Shown: positions 52,133-60,562 of the stretch, piece by piece | Numbering within the stretch: position 1 is the stretch's first letter | Layout: the number at the start of each line of letters is the position of its first letter | Source: SZUA-584 sp964441275 | GTDB lineage: Bacteria; Bacillota; Clostridia; Christensenellales; SZUA-584 | Direction: 5' to 3' | Assembly (NCBI GenBank): GCA_964441275.1 | Contig: CAYTUG010000009.1 | Span: 14,850 to 78,849 of the forward strand | DNA: 64,000 nucleotides | Notes under the pieces: generated by a model | Seen by the model: the letters and a program-made list of their open reading frames with translations, nothing else | Databases searched by the model: none | What the model was told of the DNA's origin: nothing | Made by a program: the position numbers and the translations under genes

Positions 52133-52335
52133 CGGTGCCTTTGATTGAGAAAGTTTACATATCAAAGGATAATAGGGAAAACGGTTGAACGCCGTTGCAG
52201 CCCCCGCTACCGTGTAGCTGACTGTTTAAACAATATGCCACTGGGCTATGCCCGGGAAGGCGTTTAAACGGGTTGAAGCCAAGCCGGTAAACCTGCCGAA
52301 TTCGTTTAGCTAAAGTTTCTTCGGTGGGAAGATGC
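52133..52335 (+). ncRNA. Cobalamin riboswitch
   Basis: Canonical elements in order: CGGTGCCTTTG ... CAAAGGATAATAGGGAA, the GTTGCAGCCCCCGCTACCGT core, ATGCCACTGGGC, GCCCGGGAAGGCG and AAGCCGGTAAACCTGCC, the B12-box relative. It stands upstream of a BtuF-type binding-protein gene. Confidence 0.93.
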
Positions 52336-52384
52336 GGTGCAGCGTGGTTTTTTACGCCTTGGCATCTGCCCGGGCGTTTTTTTA
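52331..52384 (+). terminator. Expression platform, putative terminator of the riboswitch
   Basis: AGATGC (52329-52334) can pair with GCATCT (52364-52369), followed by GCCCGGGCG and seven T; a second T-rich GGGCGT/ACGCCC hairpin follows. Likely switches transcription off when cobalamin is bound. Confidence 0.6.
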
Positions 52385-52418
52385 CGCCCTGTTTATTACT
52401 TTTTATAGGAGGGTTTAC

Positions 52419-53354
52419 ATGAGACGTACAATTGTATTATCTGTTTTTGTGCTGGTGGTTACGCTTTTTTTGGGCTGTGCTCAATTAACCACCGAGGCGC
52501 AGCGCACGCCTGCGCCAAAGGATTTGCTCGATGAGAACACAGACTCTATGGGCAAAGAAGTAACGGCAGTCGAGGGGCAGCTTGTGATTGTATCCACCGC
52601 CCCAAGCGCAACCGAAATACTGTTCGAATTAGGATGCGGCAACAACATCGTCGGAGTTGATATATACTCAACCTATCCGCCTGAGGCAGCCGACATTGCG
52701 GTAGTGGGGGATTTTAACGGGTTTGATATAGAAAAAGTGATTTCTCTCGAACCTACCGTGGTTTTTGCGGGAAACGGTTTGCAGCATCAAGATATTGCGG
52801 CATTAGAAAATGCAGGGCTTAATGTTGTCGCTTCAGAGGCTACCTATTACGAAGACATAGCGAACAGTATACTTGTTATAGGAAAAGTTGTGGGCAAGCA
52901 AGAAGAAGCGCAAGCGCTAACGGCCAAAATAACCGAAGCGGAAAACCGCGCCCGCCAGAAGGCGACTGGTTTAAAAAATCCGCCTACCGTCTATTATGTA
53001 ATGAGCACGGACGGGTGGACATCAGGCAAGGGCAGTTTTATAAACAGTATTATTGAAATAGCCGGTGGCATATGCGTAACGGCAAACACCGAGAATGAAT
53101 GGCTGCAATTTCCAATTGAACAGCTGGTTATCAGCGATCCTGATATATTGCTGGTTTCAGGCTGGATAACAGAGGACGATTTGTTGTCGGCGCCGGGTTT
53201 TTCAGATTTGACCGCGGTTAAGAAAGGCAAATACTATTTTGTCAATTCGGACATTATCGAACGCCCGGGACCCCGCATAACAGAAGCTTTTGATTTGCTT
53301 TCCGATATTTTCGCAGGCAAAATGAGAGCAACAGCATATGAACAGGCGGGCTAA
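52419..53354 (+). CDS. btuF: Cobalamin-type ABC transporter substrate-binding lipoprotein (BtuF-like)
   Basis: 311 residues with a lipoprotein signal (LFLGCAQ) and a periplasmic-binding-protein fold of the BtuF/FhuD class: VSTAPSATEILFELGCGNNIVGVDIYSTYPPEA, EKVISLEPTVVFAGNGLQ, SGKGSFINSIIEIAGGICVTANTE. The cobalamin riboswitch directly upstream makes cobalamin or a corrinoid the likely ligand. ATG with AGGAGGG. btuC overlaps its end by 17 bp. Confidence 0.9.
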   Translation: MRRTIVLSVFVLVVTLFLGCAQLTTEAQRTPAPKDLLDENTDSMGKEVTAVEGQLVIVSTAPSATEILFELGCGNNIVGVDIYSTYPPEAADIAVVGDFNGFDIEKVISLEPTVVFAGNGLQHQDIAALENAGLNVVASEATYYEDIANSILVIGKVVGKQEEAQALTAKITEAENRARQKATGLKNPPTVYYVMSTDGWTSGKGSFINSIIEIAGGICVTANTENEWLQFPIEQLVISDPDILLVSGWITEDDLLSAPGFSDLTAVKKGKYYFVNSDIIERPGPRITEAFDLLSDIFAGKMRATAYEQAG

Positions 53355-54333
53355 ACTGGTTCTTGCAATTATGTTTCCTCTCGGTATTGCGGGGTTTTTA
53401 TCCGCGTTTCTGTTCGGCAGTTCGGGGATAAGCCTTCCGCAATTTATTGCGCTGTTTAAAGGAAACGCGCAGCAAAGCACGTACACAGTATTCTTTGACT
53501 TGCGTTTGCCGCGCTCAATTATTTGCTTTATTTCGGGCGGCGCGCTTGCAATTTGCGGCGCTTGCCTTCAAGGTATGTTTAAAAATCCAATGGCGGATTC
53601 ATATGTAATAGGGGTAAGCGCCGGAAGCGCTTTTGGCGCATCTGTTGCTCTTGCTTTTTCGTTGTCGTTTTTTGGGTTTGGCACCGTCAGCCTGTTTGCT
53701 TTCTTGGGCGCAATTATCGCTGTTTCGGCGGTTTACGGCTTATCAAAACTCTATGGGCGGATTTGCGTTTCATCGCTATTGCTTTCCGGCATTGCCATAA
53801 GCACTCTTTGCACCGCTTTGGTGTACTGCCTTATGATAATTTCCCGCGATAGGTTGGAGCATATCGTTATGTGGTCAATGGGCAGTTTTTCCTCCCCCTC
53901 CTGGGAGAAAACGCTTATTGCAGCGCCCATAATGCTTATCTCAAGCGCGGCATGCCTGCCTTTTGCACGCAGTTTGAACATAATGCTTCTTTCAGACCAA
54001 GATGCGCATCATCTTGGTGTAGACACCGACAAGGTTAGGCGCCTGCTTATTTTGCTTACAACAATTTGTGCTTCCGCCGCCGTTTCCGCCAGCGGCATAA
54101 TAGGTTTTGTCGGTCTTATTGTACCCCATATGCTGCGCCTTATCGCAGGTCCTGACCATAGGCAGCTGCTTCCGCTTTCGTTTTTAGGCGGCGGAATATT
54201 TCTGCTCATTGCAGATACCATCGCCAGAATAGCAATAGCAAATCAAGAAATCCCGATTGGCGTTGTTACCGCATTGATCGGAGTGCCATTTTTTCTCTTT
54301 CTTTTGACGCGGGAAAGGAGACCGGCGCAATGA
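53338..54333 (+). CDS. btuC: FecCD-family ABC permease (BtuC-like)
   Basis: 331 residues, about ten membrane helices. LRLPRSIICFISGGALAICGACLQGMFKNPMADSYVIGVSAGSAFGA and the cytoplasmic coupling region HHLGVDTDKVRR, with ASGIIGFVGLIVPHMLRLIAGPDHRQLLPLSFLGGG, identify the family. Overlaps btuF by 17 bp and btuD by 4 (ATGA), so the three genes are translationally coupled. Confidence 0.92.
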   Translation: MNRRAKLVLAIMFPLGIAGFLSAFLFGSSGISLPQFIALFKGNAQQSTYTVFFDLRLPRSIICFISGGALAICGACLQGMFKNPMADSYVIGVSAGSAFGASVALAFSLSFFGFGTVSLFAFLGAIIAVSAVYGLSKLYGRICVSSLLLSGIAISTLCTALVYCLMIISRDRLEHIVMWSMGSFSSPSWEKTLIAAPIMLISSAACLPFARSLNIMLLSDQDAHHLGVDTDKVRRLLILLTTICASAAVSASGIIGFVGLIVPHMLRLIAGPDHRQLLPLSFLGGGIFLLIADTIARIAIANQEIPIGVVTALIGVPFFLFLLTRERRPAQ

Positions 54334-55100
54334 TCGTGGTTCAAAACATATCTTACGCGTACCCATCCGGCAAAAAGGCGCTTGCAAACATCAGCTTTAA
54401 AGCCCGCACAGGCAGTTTGGTCGGAATTGTGGGGCCTAACGGTTCGGGCAAAACCACATTGATTGGCTGCATTTCAGGATACTACAAACCCTGTTGCGGG
54501 CAGGTGCTTGTAGACGGCAAAAACAGCGCAAAGATGAGCGCAAAAGAAGCCGCAAAACGCATTGCGCTTGTCAGGCAGCAAAACACAATAGAATACGGTT
54601 TTACAGTAGGCGATATTGTTTTAATGGGGCGCAATCCGCACCTTAAAAGATGGCGCGGAGAGCAAAAGGGCGACTTTGAAGCGGCGAACAAAGCGCTTTA
54701 TGAAACCGGGATTTATGATTTAAAACACAGGTATGCAGGCACTCTTTCCGGGGGCGAAAAACAAATGATGGTTTTGGCGCGTGCGCTGTGCCAACAAGCC
54801 GGCACAATGCTGCTCGACGAACCCGTATCGGGGTTAGACGTAAGCCATCAAATATCAATTATGAAAACCGTCCGGCATCTTGTAAAAAACCGCAATTTAA
54901 CCGCGGTGTGTGTTTTGCATGATTTGAACTTGGCGCATTGTTTCTGTGACAGAGTTGTAATGCTAAATGAAGGCGGGCTTTTCACTTTTGGAAGCCCAAA
55001 ACAAGTGCTTACCAAAAATAACATTGAGCAAGTATACAAAACGCCGGTATGCACAATTGAGCATAAAGGGCGCACGTTTGTTATACCGGACATATACTAA
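54330..55100 (+). CDS. btuD: ABC transporter ATPase (BtuD-like)
   Basis: 256 residues: Walker A GPNGSGKTTL (near 36), Q-loop, signature LSGGEKQMMVLARAL, Walker B MLLDEPVSGLD, and the switch His in VLHDLNLAHCF. It energises BtuC for corrinoid uptake. ATG in the ATGA overlap with btuC. Last gene of the riboswitch-controlled operon. Confidence 0.93.
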   Translation: MIVVQNISYAYPSGKKALANISFKARTGSLVGIVGPNGSGKTTLIGCISGYYKPCCGQVLVDGKNSAKMSAKEAAKRIALVRQQNTIEYGFTVGDIVLMGRNPHLKRWRGEQKGDFEAANKALYETGIYDLKHRYAGTLSGGEKQMMVLARALCQQAGTMLLDEPVSGLDVSHQISIMKTVRHLVKNRNLTAVCVLHDLNLAHCFCDRVVMLNEGGLFTFGSPKQVLTKNNIEQVYKTPVCTIEHKGRTFVIPDIY

Positions 55101-55200
55101 CAGTTTAATGTAACCCCATTCTTTGCAACTGCCCAAAAACGGAACTTTTTTAAAACTCGCAATAAAGATTGCATAGCTTAGTTTTATAAACATATCTAAT

Positions 55201-55236
55201 ATTAACATTGACAATGTTAATATATAATGTTATATA
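55201..55236 (+). promoter_or_regulatory. Promoter with 21-nt perfect palindromic operator for the DUF2089 operon
   Basis: ATTAACATTG, one base, CAATGTTAAT (55201-55221) forms a perfect palindrome that contains the -35 TTGACA (55208-55213); TATATA/TATATT at the -10 follows after 17 to 19 bases. A dimeric repressor here would block polymerase. Start codon at 55267. Confidence 0.75.
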
Positions 55237-55266
55237 TTTAATATATATTAATATGGAGATTTACAT

Positions 55267-55644
55267 ATGCCATATAAAACCCCTGCAAGCTGTCCGGTAT
55301 GCGGCGGCTCATACGAGATAAGCACCCTGACATGCAAAAAATGCAACAGCGAACTTAGCGGTCATTTTTCAGGCTGTGTTTTTTGCAACCTTGAAGTTGA
55401 AGAGGCAGCCTTTGTTTTAGTGTTTTTGAAATGCCGGGGCAGCATAAAAGACGTCGAAAAAGAGCTCAACATCTCTTACCCGACTGTTAGGAACAGGCTT
55501 GATGCTGTTCTAAAAAAACTTGGTCTTAAAAGCAGTGTGCCTATGCTTGACGTAAAAGAAGAGCGGCAAAACATTCTTACCCGCTTGGAAAAAGGCGAAA
55601 TTTCTGTTTTGCAGGCCACCGAGATGTTAAACGGCCTTAATTAG
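55267..55644 (+). CDS. DUF2089 family protein (zinc ribbon and HTH)
   Basis: 125 residues. CPVCGGSYEISTLTCKKCNSEL (two CxxC) then FxGCVFCxL, and a helix-turn-helix-like segment (GSIKDVEKELNISYPTVRNRLDAVLKKLGL). DUF2089 proteins are predicted transcriptional regulators and often lead operons with SHOCT-like and membrane proteins, as here. It may regulate itself through the palindrome upstream (inference). ATG with GGAG. Confidence 0.85.
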   Translation: MPYKTPASCPVCGGSYEISTLTCKKCNSELSGHFSGCVFCNLEVEEAAFVLVFLKCRGSIKDVEKELNISYPTVRNRLDAVLKKLGLKSSVPMLDVKEERQNILTRLEKGEISVLQATEMLNGLN

Positions 55645-55658
55645 AAGGAGGAAAGAAC

Positions 55659-56063
55659 ATGAACGAAGAAGTTTACAAAGTTTTAGAGATGGTTAAACAA
55701 GGCAAAATTACTTCCGAGGAAGGCGAAAAACTTATTGCCGCCATCAATCCTAAGGAACAGCCGTACAGCGGAAAAAAGTCTATGCTGCGCGTAAGGGTGA
55801 ACGTTAACGACCCGGATGACAAACAAAAAGCAAAGGTTAATGTTAATGTTCCGCTTGCGCTTGCGAAAAAGGCGTTGGGGTTTATTTCGTTTATATCCGA
55901 TGATGTAAAGAAAGAGTTAACTGAAAAAGGCATTGATATTGATTCTATCGACTTAAAAGGGCTTATTGAAATGTTTGAGGACGGCGAAATTACAGAGGAG
56001 TTAGTCAACGTTGAGGCGGGGACCGCCGAGAAGGGCGCAACGGTGAAAGTTTATGTCGATTAG
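55659..56063 (+). CDS. SHOCT-like domain protein (YvlB-like)
   Basis: 134 residues. The N-terminal VYKVLEMVKQGKITSEEGEKLIAAI is a SHOCT-like helix pair; a matching LKGLIEMFEDGEITEELVNVE lies at the C-terminus. The middle LRVRVNVNDPDDKQKAKVNVNVPLAL resembles YvlB-type proteins of envelope-stress operons. SD AAGGAGGAAAG. In an operon with the DUF2089 protein before it and a membrane protein after it; overlaps the next gene by 11 bp. Confidence 0.78.
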   Translation: MNEEVYKVLEMVKQGKITSEEGEKLIAAINPKEQPYSGKKSMLRVRVNVNDPDDKQKAKVNVNVPLALAKKALGFISFISDDVKKELTEKGIDIDSIDLKGLIEMFEDGEITEELVNVEAGTAEKGATVKVYVD

Positions 56064-56316
56064 ACAAAACAGGTTTGCCGTTGTTCTTATGCGCTTTGGT
56101 TGGTTCCCTGTTATCATCCTTTTTCCCATTCGCTGCATTGCGGAGATAATTGAGGGTTATGCCGATATATTGTGCTTGTTTAAATTTAAGAATAAAAAAG
56201 TTTGGCGCATGGTTTCTCTGCTTGAAGGCGTTGTGTCGCAATTGCGTAATTTAGAACCGCTTGATTTAATTGAGATTCGGGCAAAAGGTCACAAAGTTGA
56301 TTTACGATTGAGGTGA
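56053..56316 (+). CDS. Small protein with one membrane segment, unknown
   Basis: 87 residues: a hydrophobic N-terminus (FAVVLMRFGWFPVIILFPIRCIAEII), a basic stretch (FKFKNKKVWRM), and a short tail ending HKVDLRLR. No family recognised; similar position in YvlABCD-like operons is usually taken by PspC-type proteins, which this does not resemble. Overlaps its neighbours on both sides, so it is probably translated with them. Confidence 0.6.
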   Translation: MSIRQNRFAVVLMRFGWFPVIILFPIRCIAEIIEGYADILCLFKFKNKKVWRMVSLLEGVVSQLRNLEPLDLIEIRAKGHKVDLRLR

Positions 56317-56318
56317 TT

Positions 56319-56672
56319 ATGATATTTATATTACGGTTTTTAACCAAAACGCTCGTCTATTATATTATTTTGTTTGCGGCCTTAGCCTTAAGCCTGCTGC
56401 CCGGTTCAATTTCGGGAATGGTTGTTGCCGCATTGGTATTGGCATGCGTAAATACATTTATTCGCCCGTTAATAGTTAGCATAGCTTTGCCGTTTAATAT
56501 TCTCACTTTCGGTTTAGCCAGCATATTTGCAAACCTGCTGACTCTTATTATAACTAACAGCATAATAGGCGGCGGCATAGGCTCAGGGTTTTTTGAAATG
56601 CTACTTGTCGCCTTTATCGTTATGTTAGCGGACGATGCAATACGAAACTTTCGTTGTAGATTACAGCAATAA
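56319..56672 (+). CDS. YvlD/phage-holin-like family membrane protein
   Basis: About 117 residues, four hydrophobic segments, with VLACVNTFIRPLIVSIALPFNILTFGL, the signature of the DUF360/PF04020 family to which YvlD belongs. No lytic partner is present, so holin is only a name. ATG 56319 behind GAGGTG; GTG 56313 is an alternative. End of the DUF2089 operon. Confidence 0.85.
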   Translation: MIFILRFLTKTLVYYIILFAALALSLLPGSISGMVVAALVLACVNTFIRPLIVSIALPFNILTFGLASIFANLLTLIITNSIIGGGIGSGFFEMLLVAFIVMLADDAIRNFRCRLQQ

Positions 56673-56740
56673 ATGTTTCTAAAAACTATATTAATGCAAT
56701 GACCGATGATTTTTTAACGCAGGCTTTCAAATGCGCAGGA

Positions 56741-57580
56741 TTAAAGATAATCTTTAAGCTTTGAGCTTATCTTTTTTATCTCATCTATGCTTAAAACTTC
56801 CGCTCTTGCGGATTTATCAACCTGCGCCAAATCTAACACTTTTTCGGCCGCGTCGCCGCCTATAGCCGCGCGCAAATTGCTATTGACGGTTTTTCTTCGC
56901 ATCCCGAAAAGGATTTTAACCGTTTTTAAGTATATGGCGGAATTAGTGTCGCTTCGGCTCCTTTTTATCAACTGCACCACGGCAGATTCAACATCGGGTT
57001 TTGGATAAAAACACGATGACGATACATTCATAATAAGCCGCGGCTGCGCAAAGTAACCGACCGCAGCGCTAAAGCCGCCGTAATCTTTATCGCCCGGATT
57101 GGCGCAAATTCTACCGGCAACTTCTTTTTGCACCATAATCGTAATCAGTTTTATGTTAAGTTTGGATTCAAGCAGCTTCATAATAATTTGAGAAGAAATA
57201 TAATATGGCAGGTTAGCCGCGACAAATATCTGTTCGCGTTCAAAAATATTAAATAAATCCGTTTCGACATCCGCTTTTAAAAAATCTTTGTGAAAAAGCG
57301 TAAAATTCGCATCGTTAAAAATGTCCCGCAAAGCTCTTGATAGACCGGCGTCAATTTCGTAAGCTGCGAGCATTTGCGCCCGCTCTAACAATTTTTTTGT
57401 TAAGGCGCCAAACCCCGGGCCTATTTCAAGTACAAACCCCGGTTCAGGCACAGCCGCGGCGGCAATTTTTTGTGCGATATTGCCATCGATCAAAAAGTTT
57501 TGCCCAAAACGTTTAAGCGGGGCTATTTTATATTTGTCCATAAGCGCCGTAAGCACTTTGGGAGAAGTTACATTTTCCAT
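56741..57580 (-). CDS. rsmA: 16S rRNA dimethyladenosine transferase RsmA
   Basis: 279 residues; dimethylates A1518/A1519 of 16S rRNA in ribosome assembly. Seen: FGQNFLIDGNIAQKI, EIGPGFGALTKKLLERA (SAM site), and ANLPYYISSQIIMKLL (catalytic NLPY). Also called KsgA. The first ATG has no clear SD; a second is 13 codons in. Transcribed away from the DUF2089 operon. Confidence 0.95.
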   Translation of the reverse strand: MENVTSPKVLTALMDKYKIAPLKRFGQNFLIDGNIAQKIAAAAVPEPGFVLEIGPGFGALTKKLLERAQMLAAYEIDAGLSRALRDIFNDANFTLFHKDFLKADVETDLFNIFEREQIFVAANLPYYISSQIIMKLLESKLNIKLITIMVQKEVAGRICANPGDKDYGGFSAAVGYFAQPRLIMNVSSSCFYPKPDVESAVVQLIKRSRSDTNSAIYLKTVKILFGMRRKTVNSNLRAAIGGDAAEKVLDLAQVDKSARAEVLSIDEIKKISSKLKDYL

Positions 57581-57740
57581 TAAAATGATTATAACATATT
57601 GTGGACTTTTTAGAATATAACAAAAAAACTCTTATTACAAAAGTTTTAAGCATAACATTTTTCTATATTAACTGGCCGGAACATGCGCCGTTTTAGCGTC
57701 AGCTAATAAACCTACCCATGTAGCGACAGTAAACGAAAAG

Positions 57741-57998
57741 TCATACTATATCCGGCTTGATCACATCATTGTCCGAAAGATTCTGTAAGGACGCAACTTT
57801 TGCTTGCTCGCTCAAAGTAACGGAGTAGGCGGGACCTTCGAGATGCACAGCAGTATTTTCAACCGGAACAATCGGTATCTGCGGAGATGTTTTAACTGCC
57901 TTGTTTCGTATTGATGCCGCTTCCTCGTTCGCTTTGTTTACTTCGTACAGCCTGTTTGTAATTGGCTGTGCCCTAATCAGATCCCAAATACTTTCCAC
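57741..57998 (-). CDS. Small hypothetical protein
   Basis: About 85 residues if started at GTG 57998, seven bases from AGGAGG; GTG 58001 is also possible. Polar and helix-rich in the N-terminal half (MESIWDLIRAQPITNRLYEVNKANEEAASIRNKA), then Pro/Val-rich, then SVTLSEQAKVASLQNLSDNDVIK. No signal or membrane segment, no family recognised. It lies between ksgA and ftsH, same strand. Confidence 0.55.
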   Translation of the reverse strand: MESIWDLIRAQPITNRLYEVNKANEEAASIRNKAVKTSPQIPIVPVENTAVHLEGPAYSVTLSEQAKVASLQNLSDNDVIKPDIV

Positions 57999-58171
57999 CA
58001 CTCTCCCTCCTTCCGCTTCAAGATCCACACACGCTTGTCCGGAACTAAATAATTAACGACTTTCAATCTTTTATGCGGATTAGTTTGTCTTGAAAAAAGA
58101 CAGACACCCGTTTCTGAATATATCGTCATTTTCTATAAGTACTTTAGCATTTTATCAAAAATATTTTGTAT

Positions 58172-58213
58172 AAAAAAACTCCGCTATCAGCATTCGCACG
58201 TTAGCGGGGTTTT
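58172..58213 (-). terminator. Terminator of ftsH
   Basis: On the minus strand CCCCGCTA pairs with TAGCGGAG (58202-58209 with 58179-58186), followed by seven T. Confidence 0.8.
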
Positions 58214-58225
58214 AAATTTTTCGTA

Positions 58226-60169
58226 TTAGCTTAGTTTGGAATCGTCCTTCGTATCTTTATTGGTTTTTTGCGAGGTATCGTCTGATTCTTTCGTTTCATT
58301 ATCAGCCGATTCAAACGGCGGCAGTTCTTCACCGTCCCAAAGCTTATTAAACTCTTCGCCGTCAAGCCTTTCCCTCTCTATAAGCACCTTTGTTATTCTG
58401 TGCAATTTGTCCATATGTTCAGTGAGCAGTTTCTCGGCTTTCTTTATTGCGGCATCGAGTATCTTTTTTACTTCAACATCAACCTTGTATGCCAACTCTT
58501 CGGAATAATTGCGCGTATGCCCTATTTCTTTGCCGATAAACAATTCCTGAGTACTGCCTAAAAATAAAGGGCCTATCTCATCGCTCATGCCAAACTTGAC
58601 AACCATGTTTCTTGCTGTCTCGGTTGCACGCTGCAAATCGCTCAACGCGCCCGTGCTCACATCGCCGACAACCAGTTTCTCAGCCGCTCTGCCGCCGAGC
58701 AACATCGTAAGGTCGGCAAGCAGCTTGGATTTAAATATGTGTTGCGTGTCCTCTTCGGGCAGTGTCATAGTATATCCTGCCGCCATGCCTCTTGGTATTA
58801 TAGATACTTCATGTATAGGATCGCATTCAGGCTGGGCCTTTGCACAAATAGCATGACCGACTTCATGGTATGCGGTGCACCTTTTATCCCTTTCGGTTAT
58901 CATGCGTGATTTCTTTTCAGGACCCGCCACAACGCGCGTTATAGCTTCTTCAATTTCCGGCATGCCTATATGCTGTTTGTTGGCGCGCGCGGTCAGTATA
59001 GCCGCTTCGTTCAAGACGTTCTCAAGATCGGCGCCAATAAAACCGGGGGTTCTTTTAGCTAAAACTTTCAAATTAACCGATTCGTCAAAAGGTTTTCCCT
59101 TAGAGTGCACCTTTAGAATTTCTTCACGCCCTTTAACATCCGGAAATCCTACGTATACCTGTCTGTCAAACCGGCCCGGCCTTAACAGCGCAGGGTCTAA
59201 GATATCCTTGCGGTTTGTTGCAGCTAATATAATAATTCCTTCGTTTACCTGGAAACCGTCCATTTCTACCAACAGCTGGTTTAAAGTTTGCTCTCTCTCA
59301 TCATGGCCGCCGCCAAGGCCGCTCCCCCTCTGACGCCCAACGGCGTCAATTTCATCAATAAATAATATGCAAGGGGAATTCTTTTTTGCATTTTCGAACA
59401 TATCGCGTACTCGCGAAGCGCCAACGCCAACAAACATCTCAACAAAATCCGAACCGCTTATAGAGAAGAAAGGGACATCGGCCTCGCCCGCGACGGCTTT
59501 GGCAAGCAACGTTTTGCCGCCTCCGGGAGGCCCGACAAGCAGTACGCCTTTGGGTATGCGCGCTCCTAAATCGATGAAACGTTTAGGGTTTTTTAGAAAC
59601 TCAACAATCTCGGCAAGCTCTTCCTTTTCTTCGTCCGCTCCGGCAACGTCTGCAAATGTTTTTTTGTTTTTATCGTTTACCTGCAGCCGCGCCCTTGATT
59701 TGCCGAATGAAAGAGCCTTATTGCCGCTGCCTTGCTGCTGTCTCATAAAATATGTGAAAAGCAACATCAGCAGCGCGATTGGTATCAGATAAGGCAAAAG
59801 CTGCGACAAAAACGACGGCCCGGGCGGTTGTTCATAAGTTACCGAAAACCCGTAACCGGTAGGGTCGCTTGCGCCGGTAATTGCCTTTAAGTCTTCGTTA
59901 AGCTGCTCAACGCTCGAAATTTGTGCGAAATAATCATATTGGTCGGGGAAATTTTCCGGGTTTATTGTTGAACCGATTTTTCGTGCGTATAAGAAATTTT
60001 CTTCTATTACAACTTTTTCTATTTGTTTATCTTTTACTAAAACTAAAAACGCAGGATAATTAATTTTCCGCGTATCCTGAGAAGTAGACTCAGACATAAA
60101 TTGTATTAGCAAAATTACCGCAACAAACAAAAGTATATATATAAGCACTCCGCGCGGTGATTTTTTCAA
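58226..60169 (-). CDS. ftsH: ATP-dependent zinc metalloprotease FtsH
   Basis: 647-residue AAA+ membrane protease. Two N-terminal membrane helices flank a small outer domain; then Walker A GPPGGGKTLLAKA (near 205), IDEIDAVGRQRG (Walker B), the second region of homology, and the zinc motif HEVGH near 430. Start chosen at TTG 60169, nine bases from AGGAGG; the TTG six codons upstream forms part of that SD. A promoter with TATGAT lies just before. Confidence 0.95.
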   Translation of the reverse strand: MKKSPRGVLIYILLFVAVILLIQFMSESTSQDTRKINYPAFLVLVKDKQIEKVVIEENFLYARKIGSTINPENFPDQYDYFAQISSVEQLNEDLKAITGASDPTGYGFSVTYEQPPGPSFLSQLLPYLIPIALLMLLFTYFMRQQQGSGNKALSFGKSRARLQVNDKNKKTFADVAGADEEKEELAEIVEFLKNPKRFIDLGARIPKGVLLVGPPGGGKTLLAKAVAGEADVPFFSISGSDFVEMFVGVGASRVRDMFENAKKNSPCILFIDEIDAVGRQRGSGLGGGHDEREQTLNQLLVEMDGFQVNEGIIILAATNRKDILDPALLRPGRFDRQVYVGFPDVKGREEILKVHSKGKPFDESVNLKVLAKRTPGFIGADLENVLNEAAILTARANKQHIGMPEIEEAITRVVAGPEKKSRMITERDKRCTAYHEVGHAICAKAQPECDPIHEVSIIPRGMAAGYTMTLPEEDTQHIFKSKLLADLTMLLGGRAAEKLVVGDVSTGALSDLQRATETARNMVVKFGMSDEIGPLFLGSTQELFIGKEIGHTRNYSEELAYKVDVEVKKILDAAIKKAEKLLTEHMDKLHRITKVLIERERLDGEEFNKLWDGEELPPFESADNETKESDDTSQKTNKDTKDDSKLS

Positions 60170-60207
60170 ATAAAGCGTCCTCCTCAAATTACTATAGCAG
60201 ACATTCT

Positions 60208-60236
60208 ATCATACCGTTTTATGCTTTTCAACGCAA
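60208..60236 (-). promoter_or_regulatory. Promoter of ftsH
   Basis: Minus strand: TTGCGT, 17 bases, TATGAT, about 40 bases upstream of the TTG start. Confidence 0.65.
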
Positions 60237-60562
60237 CTTTATAACGTTTTTTTCTTTGTTTAATTTTTTTAACACAAAATTTTAAATTTTAATGCGGGTA
60301 AGCCCTCAATGTACCACATTGCACTTTTGCGCAGCATTGTATAGTATATAATACATGTGAGACCAAATAAACATAGCGCAACATTATTTTGCAGTTATAA
60401 ATAGCAAATATAAAAGTGAATCTAAGCATAAATTCGCTATTGACGATCCATGCAGTAAATTCACTGTTTGAAGTTTTGTGCGCGCACATTATTTTCGCTA
60501 TCCGCATTATATGCTAATTGAAAAATTGTTTATTCAATAATCAGTTTAAGTCGCAACTGATG
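60237..60562. other. AT-rich spacer between ftsH and the zinc-ribbon/RbsC-like gene
   Basis: About 325 bases. Short open frames exist but none has a ribosome site or recognisable product. I see no RNA fold or repeat I can support. Confidence 0.5.

Noticed and set aside
56319..56672. Phage origin for the holin-like gene
   Set aside because: PF04020 proteins are normal chromosomal membrane proteins and no phage genes surround it.
60289..60507. 72-codon minus-strand frame between ftsH and the zinc-ribbon gene
   Set aside because: No ribosome site, AT-rich, no recognisable features.
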